A DNA stretch of 64,000 nucleotides from Sulfobacillus thermosulfidooxidans DSM 9293. Lineage in GTDB: Bacteria; Bacillota; Sulfobacillia; Sulfobacillales; Sulfobacillaceae. Position 1 is the stretch's first letter; every line of letters begins with the position of its first letter. The DNA lies in assembly GCF_900176145.1 (NCBI RefSeq), contig NZ_FWWY01000001.1, positions 3,081,011 to 3,145,010 of the forward strand, written 5' to 3'. Positions 9,582 through 19,400 of this stretch are shown in pieces. The position numbers and the translations under genes are program-made. The notes beneath the pieces are model-generated. The model had not been told where the DNA came from. It ran no database searches and saw nothing but the letters and a program-made list of their open reading frames with translations.

Positions 9582-11618
9582 CTAACGCCAGGCACCCATC
9601 AGGGGAGGGGGGACCGTAGGATTATCCACAGAATACTGAGGACCATTCGCGTTAAACAGAAAAAAGAGTTCGTCTGCATATTGCATGTACAGAGTCCGGT
9701 TTTTTTGCACAATTAACCGGTATAAATATTGTTGATTAGCCTGATTAAATTCACGGGACATGGAATGGGGTCGTACCCGGTAAAAGAAATAGGGTTCGGG
9801 AATGGCTACACCATGGCATCCGTGACTCAACATCCGGATCAGACTTTCGTAGTCTTCCATTCCATACTCCATTTCCGGATCGTTTTGGCCATAGGCGAGG
9901 AAATGGTCCCGAAGATAAACCAAGGCACTCGTATTGAGAGGGTTATGGAAGAGGGCATAGGGCGGTTCAGGATTCCATGTTGGCCAAATATGATGATCGA
10001 CTCCAAAATATTGAGCCCAACAGCCAACAAAACTGACGTTATCATAATGCTGTAAAATTTTGATGGCCCGGGGATAATATCGCGGATCGACTTTATCATC
10101 GGCATCAAGAAAGGCCAAAAAAGTTCCCGTTGCCTTTGAGGCACCGAAATTACGGGCCCTAGCGAGTCCTTGGTTAGGTGTGCGATAAATTGTCGTATCG
10201 GGATAGGTGCGGGCGGCTTTGCGCAAGGTAGCAATACTTACACCATCTGTTGAACCGTCATCAACAACGATGATTTCTTTGTTTAACGATGAGGGAAGTT
10301 GCATGAGACTATCTAAAGTTTCTAAAAGATAAGGCCCCAAGTTATAAAAGGGAATGACGATACTTAGGTGCCCTTGTTTGGAAACCGGTATCAATTCGGA
10401 CGATGGAGTAGGACGGATCACGGGAAAGGACCTGGGCTGATCTCCATGAAGGAGCGAGCGGATATAATCCATTTTCTTTTCATAAATGGACTCTGGATCG
10501 GTCCATGACGCCACCCGTGTTCTGGCCTGATGTCCCATTGTGGATTGCTGATCCAAAGAAAGTTCCGTGGCCCTTTTAATGGTTCGCCCTAAGTGTTCCG
10601 CCTGACATAAAAAGCCACTTTCACCGTCGATAATGACTTCCTTTTGCCCTCCACTTTGGGTCGCGACAACCACACATTCATAACTCATGGCTTCTAACAA
10701 GACGTACGGCAAATTGTCGAAACGGGAAGGTAAAATCACACAACCGGCTTGGGCATAAAAAGCCCCCAGTTCTTCGGAAGAAATGGCCGGATGCAAACGG
10801 ATTAGCCCTTTTCGCAGATATGGTTGATATCGCGTGTCGATATAGGACTTAAAGCTGGTACCTTTGGGATAATAAGGACTGTCATGGCCGACGATATCCA
10901 GTGGCCAGGTAAATCCGTCATTCCATAAGGGCACTAAAGCCTCTAACAAGTCTAAAATCCCTTTAAATAATTGGAGCCGGCCAACATATAATAAGCGTTC
11001 TTGGCGTGAGGTTTTAGCGGGTTGTGGCGGTACGCGATATGGATTGGGAATGACTTCCACCGAAAGATCAGGAAGACTGTGTGTTAAGGCCGTCCGTAAA
11101 AACGCAGAAGGCGAGATGACCCCATCAGCGGCTCGTAAACTAAAACGCTCTAACTCACCCGTCCAATAGTCGGGAAATTGATACGTGGGAGCCCGGTCAA
11201 TCGGATCTAAAAGAAATTTTGGGTTGTGCGCCGTGATGATCACCGGAATGTTCACAAAAAGTGGATCCAACGTGCGTTTACGCTGCAATAAATGCGCGGC
11301 AATTCCCAGATACTCTTGACTCTCGATGAGATCCGGAGGACCTTCACGGACGATCAAATCCTCGACAATCTTCGCATACGCATAACTAAGTTGGGCCGGA
11401 TATCCGAGCATGAGATGGGAATCCCACAAAGACGAAAATCGAATAACACGAATTCCCTCGATGACAAGTTCTTTCCTGCCCTGTGCTTGTTCATCATACA
11501 CAATGACCGTGACTTCATGGCCATAATCGGAAAAAAGCTGAGCTGTCAAGCCCGCATAGGTGGCAATCCCTCCACCGAAAAAAGGGGGGTACTCTGTGGT
11601 GAGTAACCAAAATTTCAA
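9582..11618 (-). CDS. Two-domain glycosyltransferase: GT4 (group 1) fused to GT2
   Basis: About 678 aa in two glycosyltransferase domains. Residues 1-390 are a GT-B fold GT4 enzyme: the EYPPFFGGGIATY N-terminal motif, then LYVGRLQLFKGILDLLEAL, and ILPSRFDNLPYVLLEAMSYE carrying the EX7E-type acidic residues. Residues 410-640 are a GT-A fold GT2: SIVIPFYNLGPYLLETL, VVDDGSTDG, and LDADDKVDP as the metal-binding DXD-like site. No membrane segments, so it is probably cytosolic and makes a polysaccharide or glycoconjugate. I choose the TTG at 11618: GGGAGG lies 8 bases upstream. The ATG codons at 11639 and 11651 lack a site. It is isolated from other glycan genes. Confidence 0.82.
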   Translation of the reverse strand: MKFWLLTTEYPPFFGGGIATYAGLTAQLFSDYGHEVTVIVYDEQAQGRKELVIEGIRVIRFSSLWDSHLMLGYPAQLSYAYAKIVEDLIVREGPPDLIESQEYLGIAAHLLQRKRTLDPLFVNIPVIITAHNPKFLLDPIDRAPTYQFPDYWTGELERFSLRAADGVISPSAFLRTALTHSLPDLSVEVIPNPYRVPPQPAKTSRQERLLYVGRLQLFKGILDLLEALVPLWNDGFTWPLDIVGHDSPYYPKGTSFKSYIDTRYQPYLRKGLIRLHPAISSEELGAFYAQAGCVILPSRFDNLPYVLLEAMSYECVVVATQSGGQKEVIIDGESGFLCQAEHLGRTIKRATELSLDQQSTMGHQARTRVASWTDPESIYEKKMDYIRSLLHGDQPRSFPVIRPTPSSELIPVSKQGHLSIVIPFYNLGPYLLETLDSLMQLPSSLNKEIIVVDDGSTDGVSIATLRKAARTYPDTTIYRTPNQGLARARNFGASKATGTFLAFLDADDKVDPRYYPRAIKILQHYDNVSFVGCWAQYFGVDHHIWPTWNPEPPYALFHNPLNTSALVYLRDHFLAYGQNDPEMEYGMEDYESLIRMLSHGCHGVAIPEPYFFYRVRPHSMSREFNQANQQYLYRLIVQKNRTLYMQYADELFFLFNANGPQYSVDNPTVPPPLMGAWR

Positions 11619-11713
11619 CGATTTGTCCTCCCGTTCCATGCAAGATGCCATGAATTCGTCATAATGGCTTTATGATAACAAAAAGGCTCAATAGGTGCCC
11701 GGTTCATTCTTTG

Positions 11714-11743
11714 AATCACACTAAATAACAAAAAAATGTGATT
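11714..11743. promoter_or_regulatory. Inverted repeat, candidate operator of the gal operon
   Basis: AATCACA and TGTGATT form a perfect 7-bp inverted repeat with a 16-bp AT-rich spacer, 46 bp before the deoR-type start codon. A TATGAT -10-like hexamer follows at about 11760. Such sites suit DeoR-family repressors; the assignment is inference. Confidence 0.45.
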
Positions 11744-11789
11744 ATCTGTTAGAAGCATGTTATGATATGACGAAGGAGGCACTAAACCC

Positions 11790-12626
11790 GTGAGACCCCG
11801 TGAACGACAAGAAAAGGTTTTAACATGGATTGCCAAACATGGGAGCGGATCGGTCAAAGATCTAGCCCGGGAACTGGGCGTTTCCGAGATGACCATTCGA
11901 CGGGACCTGCGAGTACTACAGCAGCACCGTTTATTGGAACATGTCACAGGAGGCGTTGAGGTCAAGCGCAGTGCCACGGAACTGGCCTTTGAAGTTAAGC
12001 GCCGCCTCTATCAGGCCGAAAAACAGGCGATTGCCCGACAAGCGATTCAATTGATTGAGTCTGGCATGACCATTGCGTTTTCTGCGGGAACCACAACATG
12101 GGCTATTGCTCATGCTCTGCGGGGATTTCGCCATTTGACGTTTGTGACCAATTCCACGAATATCGCGTTGGAATTGCAACAACAAGGATGGTCTCACATT
12201 ATTTTGACAGGGGGCAATTTTCGGACGCCATCTGACGCTTTGGTAGGACCTTTTGCGGAATATACGGCCCGCCACTTACACACGGATTTGTTGTTCCTGG
12301 GCGTTCATGGTCTAGATGTAGAGGAAGGCATGAGCACGCCGAATATTCAAGAGGCCGCCATTGACCGCGTGTTCATCCATCATGCCGAGCGAGTGGTCGT
12401 TGTCATGGATCCGACCAAATGGGGAGTCAAAGCCTTGGCACATATCGCTCCCATTGAGGACATTGAGACAATCATTACCTGTGATAGTCCATCGTCTCGC
12501 CTTTTTGCCCCGCGCGTAGCAGAAAAAGGCGTGGAAATGATTCTGGCTCCAGTCAATACAGAAGAAATGGCCAACAGCCATGATCAAGATGCTCCCAAAG
12601 AGGTCTATGAAGGGCGTGATGTGTGA
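11790..12626 (+). CDS. DeoR-family transcriptional regulator of the galactose operon
   Basis: 278 aa. The N-terminal DeoR HTH (VKDLARELGVSEMTIRRDL) is followed by a DeoR C-terminal sensor domain related to sugar isomerases, with SAGTTTWAIAHAL and LTGGNFRTPSDALVGPFAE. These domains sense phosphorylated sugars. GTG start with AAGGAGG 10 bases upstream. It is the first gene of an operon that runs through galT, galK and galM, so it most likely represses galactose use and is relieved by a pathway intermediate. An inverted repeat upstream may be its own operator. Confidence 0.9.
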   Translation: MRPRERQEKVLTWIAKHGSGSVKDLARELGVSEMTIRRDLRVLQQHRLLEHVTGGVEVKRSATELAFEVKRRLYQAEKQAIARQAIQLIESGMTIAFSAGTTTWAIAHALRGFRHLTFVTNSTNIALELQQQGWSHIILTGGNFRTPSDALVGPFAEYTARHLHTDLLFLGVHGLDVEEGMSTPNIQEAAIDRVFIHHAERVVVVMDPTKWGVKALAHIAPIEDIETIITCDSPSSRLFAPRVAEKGVEMILAPVNTEEMANSHDQDAPKEVYEGRDV

Positions 12627-13372
12627 CGTCATTATGGAGATGTGAGACTAAGAATCATGAGGATGGACGGACAATATGGTATTACACGGCAGTGCCGCCG
12701 ATTGCGCCTGCTAACCCAAGCAAACCGCTAGCGACAGTTGTAACCGGATCCCACCATTTGGCCAGAGAGCTAGCACGTTCTTTGGGTTCGTCGGAGCCAG
12801 TAATTCTTGTTGGAGCGAAGCCCATGGCCCAATCACCGGTCTGGTGCCTGCCCAATGCCTGGACAACACCCGAAGTGTGGGAATTGATTAGTCATCAATA
12901 CACGATTCACACGATTTATCATTTGGCACCTTGGGATATGGTCGATATCAAAGATCCGGCCACACTCTTTGAGCGAATTGTGTCAGGAACCTCAATGTTG
13001 ATGACGATAGTTAAATCTTTGGCGACGGGTGGTTTATTTATCATCACTCCTGACACGAATGGATGTTCTGGTGTGCGCAACAAGGCGTTCACCGAAGCCA
13101 TGGGTCAACTAGAACGCCAAATTGTTTATGTGGCACAAAGCGAATTATGGCCATATGCGTTATTGCGCTGGCCTTGGTGTGGTGAAGAAGATCGAATCAA
13201 CGGGTCCGCAGGTGCCCAGGAGGTCGTCCGCGCGTGTAAAGAGGTGGGGCAGCGTTTGAACCAGACCATAAATCAGGGGACAGACTCTTCACTCTCATGG
13301 CCCATTGATGACCCTGCCATGAGAGAGGCGGTAGAAATTTTCGTGCCGGGGCCTTCGAAGAAGTTTACGTGA
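12623..13372 (+). CDS. Degenerate NAD-epimerase/SDR-like protein in the galE position
   Basis: 249 aa, overlapping the deoR stop by 4 bp (GTGTGA), so translation is coupled. The fold looks like an NAD-dependent epimerase: ATVVTGSHHLARELARSLG resembles the Rossmann start, and TIYHLAPWDMVDIKDP followed by VSGTSMLMTIVKS matches the GalE pattern of a strand, a hydrophobic-His turn and the long helix. The glycine-rich GxxGxxG is lost (TGSHHLA), and I find no YxxxK catalytic pair. It is therefore probably not an active UDP-glucose 4-epimerase. It could be a decayed galE or a sensor. The GTG start is supported only by overlap. Confidence 0.55.
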   Translation: MTSLWRCETKNHEDGRTIWYYTAVPPIAPANPSKPLATVVTGSHHLARELARSLGSSEPVILVGAKPMAQSPVWCLPNAWTTPEVWELISHQYTIHTIYHLAPWDMVDIKDPATLFERIVSGTSMLMTIVKSLATGGLFIITPDTNGCSGVRNKAFTEAMGQLERQIVYVAQSELWPYALLRWPWCGEEDRINGSAGAQEVVRACKEVGQRLNQTINQGTDSSLSWPIDDPAMREAVEIFVPGPSKKFT

Positions 13373-13398
13373 TCCCGTTATACGAAGGAGGGAGCAGG

Positions 13399-14295
13399 AT
13401 GATTGTCCTGCGACAAGATCCGTTAACTGAGGAATGGGTCAGTTTAAATGCTGACCGTCAGGAACGCCCATTGACGGCGGGACGCCTAATGGGCTGTCCT
13501 TTTTGCCCGGGTGAGGGAACTGAAGTAGGAACGGTACCGTTTGATGTCGCGGTGTTTGAGAATAAATTCCCAGCATTTCATGCCCCAGGCGCCTCCGAGG
13601 TGGTGGTCTATTCCCCGCACCATCACGATGATTTAGCCTATGTGTCAGTTGAACACGGGACATTAATTTGGCATGTGTGGATGGATAGGACCAAAGCATT
13701 GATGCAAGATGCGAGCATTCAAGCCATCGTGGTCTTTGAAAACCGTGGGAGTAAGGTTGGAGCAAGTATCGCTCATCCTCATGGCCAAATTTATGCATAT
13801 CCGTATATTCCGCCCCGGTTACAGCGGGAACGGCAGCAATTTTTGTCAACCTGCCCACTATGTCATTTTCATGAGCCTCATGGTCCCTATATTATGGCCA
13901 ATGACTTGTGGCGCATTGAAGTGCCTTATGCCCCACGGATGCCGTATCAATTGTGGTTAGTGCCTCAGCGGCATGTCGCCCATCTCGCGGAATTAACTGA
14001 GGAAGAAGTTGGGGAGGGTGTGCGGCTGATGCAGCATATCGTGCGCACCTATGACACATACTTTGGCCTTCGCACCGCGTTGGTGATGGCCTTGTATCAA
14101 GAAGTGCAGAAGTCCTCTGCCTACCATTTGCGCTGGGATTTTCTGCCGATTGATCGAGGGCAGGGAAAAATTAAATACTTGGCGGGATCAGAGCTTGCCA
14201 TGGATGCGTTCGTTGTCGACATGACTCCAGAATTTGTCCAGTCTACCCTCGAACCGATTTTTCAACGGATTCATCAAGAAAAGAGGATGAACTAA
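13399..14295 (+). CDS. galT: Galactose-1-phosphate uridylyltransferase
   Basis: Exchanges UMP between UDP-glucose and galactose-1-phosphate in the Leloir pathway. The active-site motif HPHGQ is at residues 126-130, and its second His should be the uridylylated one. CPFC at 33-36 and a later CPLC are likely zinc sites. At 298 aa it is shorter than the 340-350 aa of enterobacterial GalT. I use the ATG at 13399 with AAGGAGG 7 bases before it; a frame open from a GTG at 13369 would place that site inside the gene. Ends directly before galK. Confidence 0.93.
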   Translation: MIVLRQDPLTEEWVSLNADRQERPLTAGRLMGCPFCPGEGTEVGTVPFDVAVFENKFPAFHAPGASEVVVYSPHHHDDLAYVSVEHGTLIWHVWMDRTKALMQDASIQAIVVFENRGSKVGASIAHPHGQIYAYPYIPPRLQRERQQFLSTCPLCHFHEPHGPYIMANDLWRIEVPYAPRMPYQLWLVPQRHVAHLAELTEEEVGEGVRLMQHIVRTYDTYFGLRTALVMALYQEVQKSSAYHLRWDFLPIDRGQGKIKYLAGSELAMDAFVVDMTPEFVQSTLEPIFQRIHQEKRMN

Positions 14296-15441
14296 GTGCC
14301 CGTGAGAGCCGAAACATTAGTCAATCACTTCTCGCAGTTATTTGGGGAGCCCCCTCAAAGTGTGTGGGAATCTCCTGGACGCGTTAATCTAATAGGCGAC
14401 CACACCGACTACCAAGGCGGATTTGCCTTACCGATTGCAGTGCCTTACAGCACCTGGATTGCAGCTCAGTTACGCCCTGATGAGGAAATTCATGTATATA
14501 GTGACTATCTTCCCGATCAAAGGGTTGATCTTCCCCTTGAGACTGTGTCTCGACTTGCCCAAAAGACGCCATTGTCAGGTCTTCTGGGATTTGTCGTGGC
14601 AGTATGGGACTTATTAGGCGTGACAACAGGCGCGAATATTCTTTTGATGTCGACCCTCCCCGTAGCGAGTGGACTCTCGTCGTCGGCTTCGTTGTCTTTA
14701 GCGCTATTAGCCGCCTTGTCCGATCTTGGCCAACGCCCTCATGATGCAAAGACGCTGATTCATCTCGCCCGGCAAGTCGAAAATGTCTATTTAGGTGTAG
14801 AGTCAGGAATTTTAGACCCTTTGGCTATTGTGTGTGGACAAAGAGATTGTGCCATACGCGTCGATGCTCTTGCGGAAGAAGGACAGCCTGTCTCTTTTAA
14901 TTATGCGCAAGCCGGGAAATCACTTTTTATCATTGATACACGGACACCGAGAACTTTAGCAGGCAGTGGTTATCATGAGCGCGTTAAAGAAACAAAAGAA
15001 GCTAGTGACATATTAGGCATCCCTTGCTTGCGTTTTGCCTCAGACAAAAACATCGATCAACTGACTGATCCCGTGCTGAAAGCGCGCACGCGGCATGTCA
15101 TTGGGGAAAATCAGCGGGTGCAAGCCACGATCGAGGCGGCAGAACGGGGCGATTGGAGTCGGGTTAATCAGTTATTGTGGGATAGTCACCAGTCCTTGTC
15201 GCGAGATTTCATGGTCTCGACACCCGTACTGGATGAAACGGTGGCATGGTTACAAGACATGGGGGTAGGAGCTCGAGTGACGGGGGCTGGATTTGGTGGT
15301 TCAGTCGTGGCACTCGGCGATTGTGAACAACAAGCCGACATTGAGGCCCTATTAATCCGCCGCTACCAGGAGAACCGCTGGGCATTACCCCGCGTATTGA
15401 CCGTTTTGCGCCCAGCCGATGGGTTGCATAAGGTGTTATGA
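14296..15441 (+). CDS. galK: Galactokinase
   Basis: GHMP kinase that phosphorylates galactose at C1 with ATP. The galactokinase signature PGRVNLIGDHTDY is at residues 27-39, the ATP-binding motif LPVASGLSSSASLSLALL near 120, and the third motif GARVTGAGFGGSVVAL near the C terminus. 381 aa, full length. The GTG start follows the galT stop with no gap, and AAGAGGATG upstream within galT serves as the ribosome binding site, so the two are probably coupled. Confidence 0.95.
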   Translation: MPVRAETLVNHFSQLFGEPPQSVWESPGRVNLIGDHTDYQGGFALPIAVPYSTWIAAQLRPDEEIHVYSDYLPDQRVDLPLETVSRLAQKTPLSGLLGFVVAVWDLLGVTTGANILLMSTLPVASGLSSSASLSLALLAALSDLGQRPHDAKTLIHLARQVENVYLGVESGILDPLAIVCGQRDCAIRVDALAEEGQPVSFNYAQAGKSLFIIDTRTPRTLAGSGYHERVKETKEASDILGIPCLRFASDKNIDQLTDPVLKARTRHVIGENQRVQATIEAAERGDWSRVNQLLWDSHQSLSRDFMVSTPVLDETVAWLQDMGVGARVTGAGFGGSVVALGDCEQQADIEALLIRRYQENRWALPRVLTVLRPADGLHKVL

Positions 15442-15464
15442 GTCAGAAAGAAGAGGATGGATGA

Positions 15465-16382
15465 ATGCATGATCGAGTTCATCTCGAAAATTCATATTGG
15501 GCAGTAACGCTCTGGCCACAATGGGGAGCCACTATCGGGCAACTGATTCACGTACCTAGCCAACACGCATTAATCCGGGGCCCTTTGACTCAGCAAGATC
15601 TCGACCGTGAACCCTATTTGTTTGGCATGCCCTTATTGTTTCCTGCGGGACGCATTGCGGACGGACAATGCCATTATGGGACCGAACACTGGCAGTGGCC
15701 GCGTAATGACACCGCGGGACCCAATCATTTACACGGTTTCTTATGGAATAAGCCTTTTGACATTCAAATGAAATCAGAGACTCAATGTGTTCTGACTCCG
15801 GCGACGGATACCCTATCCCTATTAACTCACTATATGCACCAACCTCTAGCGGTACGTGTGGAATATGCCTTAACGCAACAGTTTCTTAAGATGCGCGCAT
15901 CGTTTACCAATTTAGGTCGACGAGAGATTCCATTTGGTTTTGGATATCACCTCAATATTTGTCTTGCAACCGGGTGGCAGTTATCGCTGCCACCCGGACG
16001 CGCTTGGATTATGGGTCCCGATTTAATGCCCGTTCGCTTGGCCAGGCCCGGCGAATTGCCCCATGCTGAATGGTTGCATTCGCAATGGAATCCAAGGGAT
16101 CTGGTGTGCGATATGTGTTACACCGTCAATAGCCCCGAACACCATGTTGTGGGATTCGAGGATGCCGATCAGCATCAAAAGATTTGGCTTCACGCCTTTG
16201 CACCATTTGGTCACTGGGTTTTATACCGACCTCACAAAACCGCCGACTTTATTAGCGTCGAACCGTATACTTGGGTTCACAATGCCCCTCATCTGCCGTA
16301 TCCCCCAAAGCTCACCGGCTGGCGCGTCTTAAAACCCGGCGAAAAAGTCGAGACCTTATTAGTCTGGGAGAGTCCCATTTGA
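15465..16382 (+). CDS. galM: Aldose 1-epimerase (mutarotase), GalM family
   Basis: 305 aa. Interconverts alpha and beta galactose ahead of GalK. It shows the GalM layout: an N-terminal GATIGQLIH strand, the early HLHGF-type motif (NHLHGFLWN), a central GFGYHLNI with the catalytic His, and a C-terminal ISVEPYTWVHNAPH with the catalytic Glu. Divergent enough that a broader aldose-1-epimerase-like substrate is possible. Follows galK by 23 bp, with AAGAGGATGG before the ATG. Last gene of the operon. Confidence 0.85.
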   Translation: MHDRVHLENSYWAVTLWPQWGATIGQLIHVPSQHALIRGPLTQQDLDREPYLFGMPLLFPAGRIADGQCHYGTEHWQWPRNDTAGPNHLHGFLWNKPFDIQMKSETQCVLTPATDTLSLLTHYMHQPLAVRVEYALTQQFLKMRASFTNLGRREIPFGFGYHLNICLATGWQLSLPPGRAWIMGPDLMPVRLARPGELPHAEWLHSQWNPRDLVCDMCYTVNSPEHHVVGFEDADQHQKIWLHAFAPFGHWVLYRPHKTADFISVEPYTWVHNAPHLPYPPKLTGWRVLKPGEKVETLLVWESPI

Positions 16383-16386
16383 AAGA

Positions 16387-16423
16387 GCCCTCACCGGAAG
16401 CCATAGAAGTGTCCGGTGAGGGC
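16387..16423. terminator. Strong hairpin terminator between galM and the RND gene
   Basis: A perfect 12-bp stem, GCCCTCACCGGA / TCCGGTGAGGGC, with a 13-base loop, directly after galM. It can serve both convergent transcripts. The T-run is poor on the galM side. Confidence 0.75.
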
Positions 16424-16449
16424 GGAAATTAAGCCGCCAGATCGTAGCC

Positions 16450-19400
16450 TTAGGCAGTTTTGATCTGGGAATTCCCAGAATGTCGCCGTCCGTGATGCAA
16501 AATGCGGTACATAATGGGTACGACAACTAAGGTTAATAGGGTTGATGTGAAAAGACCTCCAATGACCACAACCGCCAAAGAGGCCGAAATGAGACTGCCT
16601 TCGTTAGCACCAAGGGCTAAAGGTAATAGCGCACCAATGGTTGCTAAGGCGGTCATAAGAATGGGACGAAGACGGGTAGAGCCCGCTTGAAGCAGGGCGT
16701 CATCTAACGCCATACCCTCATGGCGGTGCTGTTGCACTAAATCAACAAGCACAATCGCGTTAGTCACCACAATGCCAATTAACATCAAAAACCCAATGAG
16801 GGCCGGAATGCCTAAAGGTTGGTGACTAATATATAAACCCATGAGGGCGCCGATGACGGCTAAGGGTAAGGAAAACAAAATTGCGAGCGGGGCCAAGCCG
16901 CCGCCAAAGGCTAGGACCATGATCAGATAGACCAATATAATGGCGGCGACAATGGCCTCGCCTAACTGGCTAAATGCCTGGGATTGTAATTGCGACACTC
17001 CTCCCATGACGGTGGAAACGCCCGAAGGAAGATGAGCTTGAGCAATGGCGTGTGCAATCAAGTGGGTGACCTTTCCGACATTTTGTGCTGTAATCACTGC
17101 GGACACTGTAGCCGTGGGAATGCCGTTAGTTTGGGTAATTGTGGTTTGCACCGATTGCATCGACACGGTTGCTACCTGGCTTAGGGGAACCCTATGGCCA
17201 AGAGGAGTTTGAATGGGCACGTTCTTAAGAGCGGACAAAGACATGGTCGAATTATGAGGCAGTTGGAGATAAACCGGGATCGTCGACGTTTGAGAAGATA
17301 GGGTGCCCACTTGACTGTTCACGAAATACGGGGAGAGTTGGCCCAAAATATCGGATGATGTCAAGTCTAGGGCCGCTGCGGCGGACGGTTTAATCTGCAC
17401 CGTAATTTCTGGTTGATTGGTGGATAATTGATTTTGTACCTGGCTAACCCCCGGTTGCTGCTGCATAATCCGGGCAACCGTTTGACTGGCTGCCGCTAAA
17501 TGCGCGGGATTGGATGATTGGACTAAGACTTGGAGTTGATTGGTGCTTGACCCACCTCCAAAGGAACTGCCAGGTGCGACGGAAAAAGTGGCTCCAGATA
17601 GATGCAGGGCATTTAAGCGATTGTCCAGTTCGGTAGAAAGATTTTGAGGATCAGCCGTCGGCGCCAAACTGATGAAGAAATTGGCGACGTTACTTTGCAC
17701 GATGGATTTTGAAGCTTTGGTGGGGGCTCCTACCGTGGTTTGATATTGGAGAACTCCTGGCAAATGGCGAATCACCTTTTCTACCTGCAGACTATCGGCA
17801 TTGGTCGCAGCGAGAGTGGTACCTGCGGGTAAAATCATTTTGGCATTAAGCGAAGGCGTTGACGTGGGCGGTAAAAAGGCAGTACCAATGGTGGGAACTA
17901 ATGCGAGACTTCCCACCAGCAAAATAGCCGCAGAGGATAATACCACGAATGGGTGGTGAAGACTCCATCTGAGGACTTTGCGGTAAAGACGAGCGGGAGC
18001 CCATTCATGTTTGGTGTCTATGTGTCCTTTGCCCAAAAAGACATGGATCAGGATGGGATTGACCACTAGAGCCACGAACCACGATGCAATGAGAGAAAAA
18101 ACCACTGTCAAGGCAAATGGCCGGAAAAATTCGCCGACAATCCCACTTACCAGCCCAATGGGGAAAAACACGCCAATCGTGGTAAGGGTCGATGCGGTAA
18201 TGGCTGAAGCCACTTCTTTGGCCCCGTGAATGATGGCGTCAGCTCCTCGTTGCCCCGTGGCTTGCATTCTGCGGTAAACGCTTTCTAACATCACGATACT
18301 ATCATCCACCACACGTCCAACGGCCACAGCCATGCCGCCTAAAGTCATCATATTCAAGGTTATCCCGATGGCATGAAGCACAATCATACTAATAAAGATC
18401 GACAAGGGAATAGCGACAACCGCGACCAAGGTCGAGCGGCCGTTCCATAGGAAGAAGGCAATCACAATGACGGCCAAAATCGCTCCTAAAATTGCTTCCC
18501 GGGCCATACCGTTGACCGAGGCTTTAATGCTGGTTGCCTGATTTTGTAAAACAGATAATGTCACACCTTTGGGCAACTGAGACTGCAAGGTATTGATTTG
18601 TTGCAAAACATTATGCGCGACGTCGACGGTGTTTGCATCAGAGGTTTCGATCACATTCAGGGTGACGCTGGGGTGACCATCAAGACGGCTGATCGTGCTT
18701 GCAGGGGCCGTTACGGTGTTGAGGGTGGCTAGATTTTTTAGTGTCAATGAATTCGCTGATGGGGAGAAATGAGATATCTTGGACGTGTTTGGAAGTGATA
18801 GATTTGAGGAAACAATCGGCAAGTTAGCCAATTGTTCTAGCGTATTGGCGGCAGGGGCGGCCACAATGGAAATCCCTTTGTTATTCATTACAGCTTGCCC
18901 CAACGGAAACGTTTTTAAGGCATCTTGCACATCGGTGGAAATTTCTTCGGGACTTAAATGGTGTGCTTGGAGCGCTTGAGGATTTAAGGTAATTTGAATG
19001 GCCGGACTGTCCACACCAGCCACCGTCACGGAAGATACGCCACTCACCGAAGATAGGGCGGGAGCGATGACATGGTTAGCAATCTGTCCGAGTTGAGACA
19101 ACGAGGGCCCGGATAAAGACACAATCATAATGGGTAAAGCATTTAAATCTAATGTATTAATGGTAGGTGTAGAGGCGCCTTGTGGTAAGGCGATACCTTG
19201 TAATGCACGCGTGACGGCACTGTCGGTTTGCGAGGTATTGACGCCGACATTAAATTCTGCGGTAACGACCGAATAGCCCTCACTGGATGTCGAATTGACT
19301 GAAGAGATGTTAGGCAGGCCGATTAACGCTTCTTCGATAGGAGCTGTGACGTCTTCAGCGACGGTCTTCGGCGGTGCCGAAGGATATTGTGTCACGATAT

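Noticed and set aside
13369-13398. Upstream GTG start for galT
   Set aside because: It overlaps the preceding gene and would put a perfect AAGGAGG inside the coding region.
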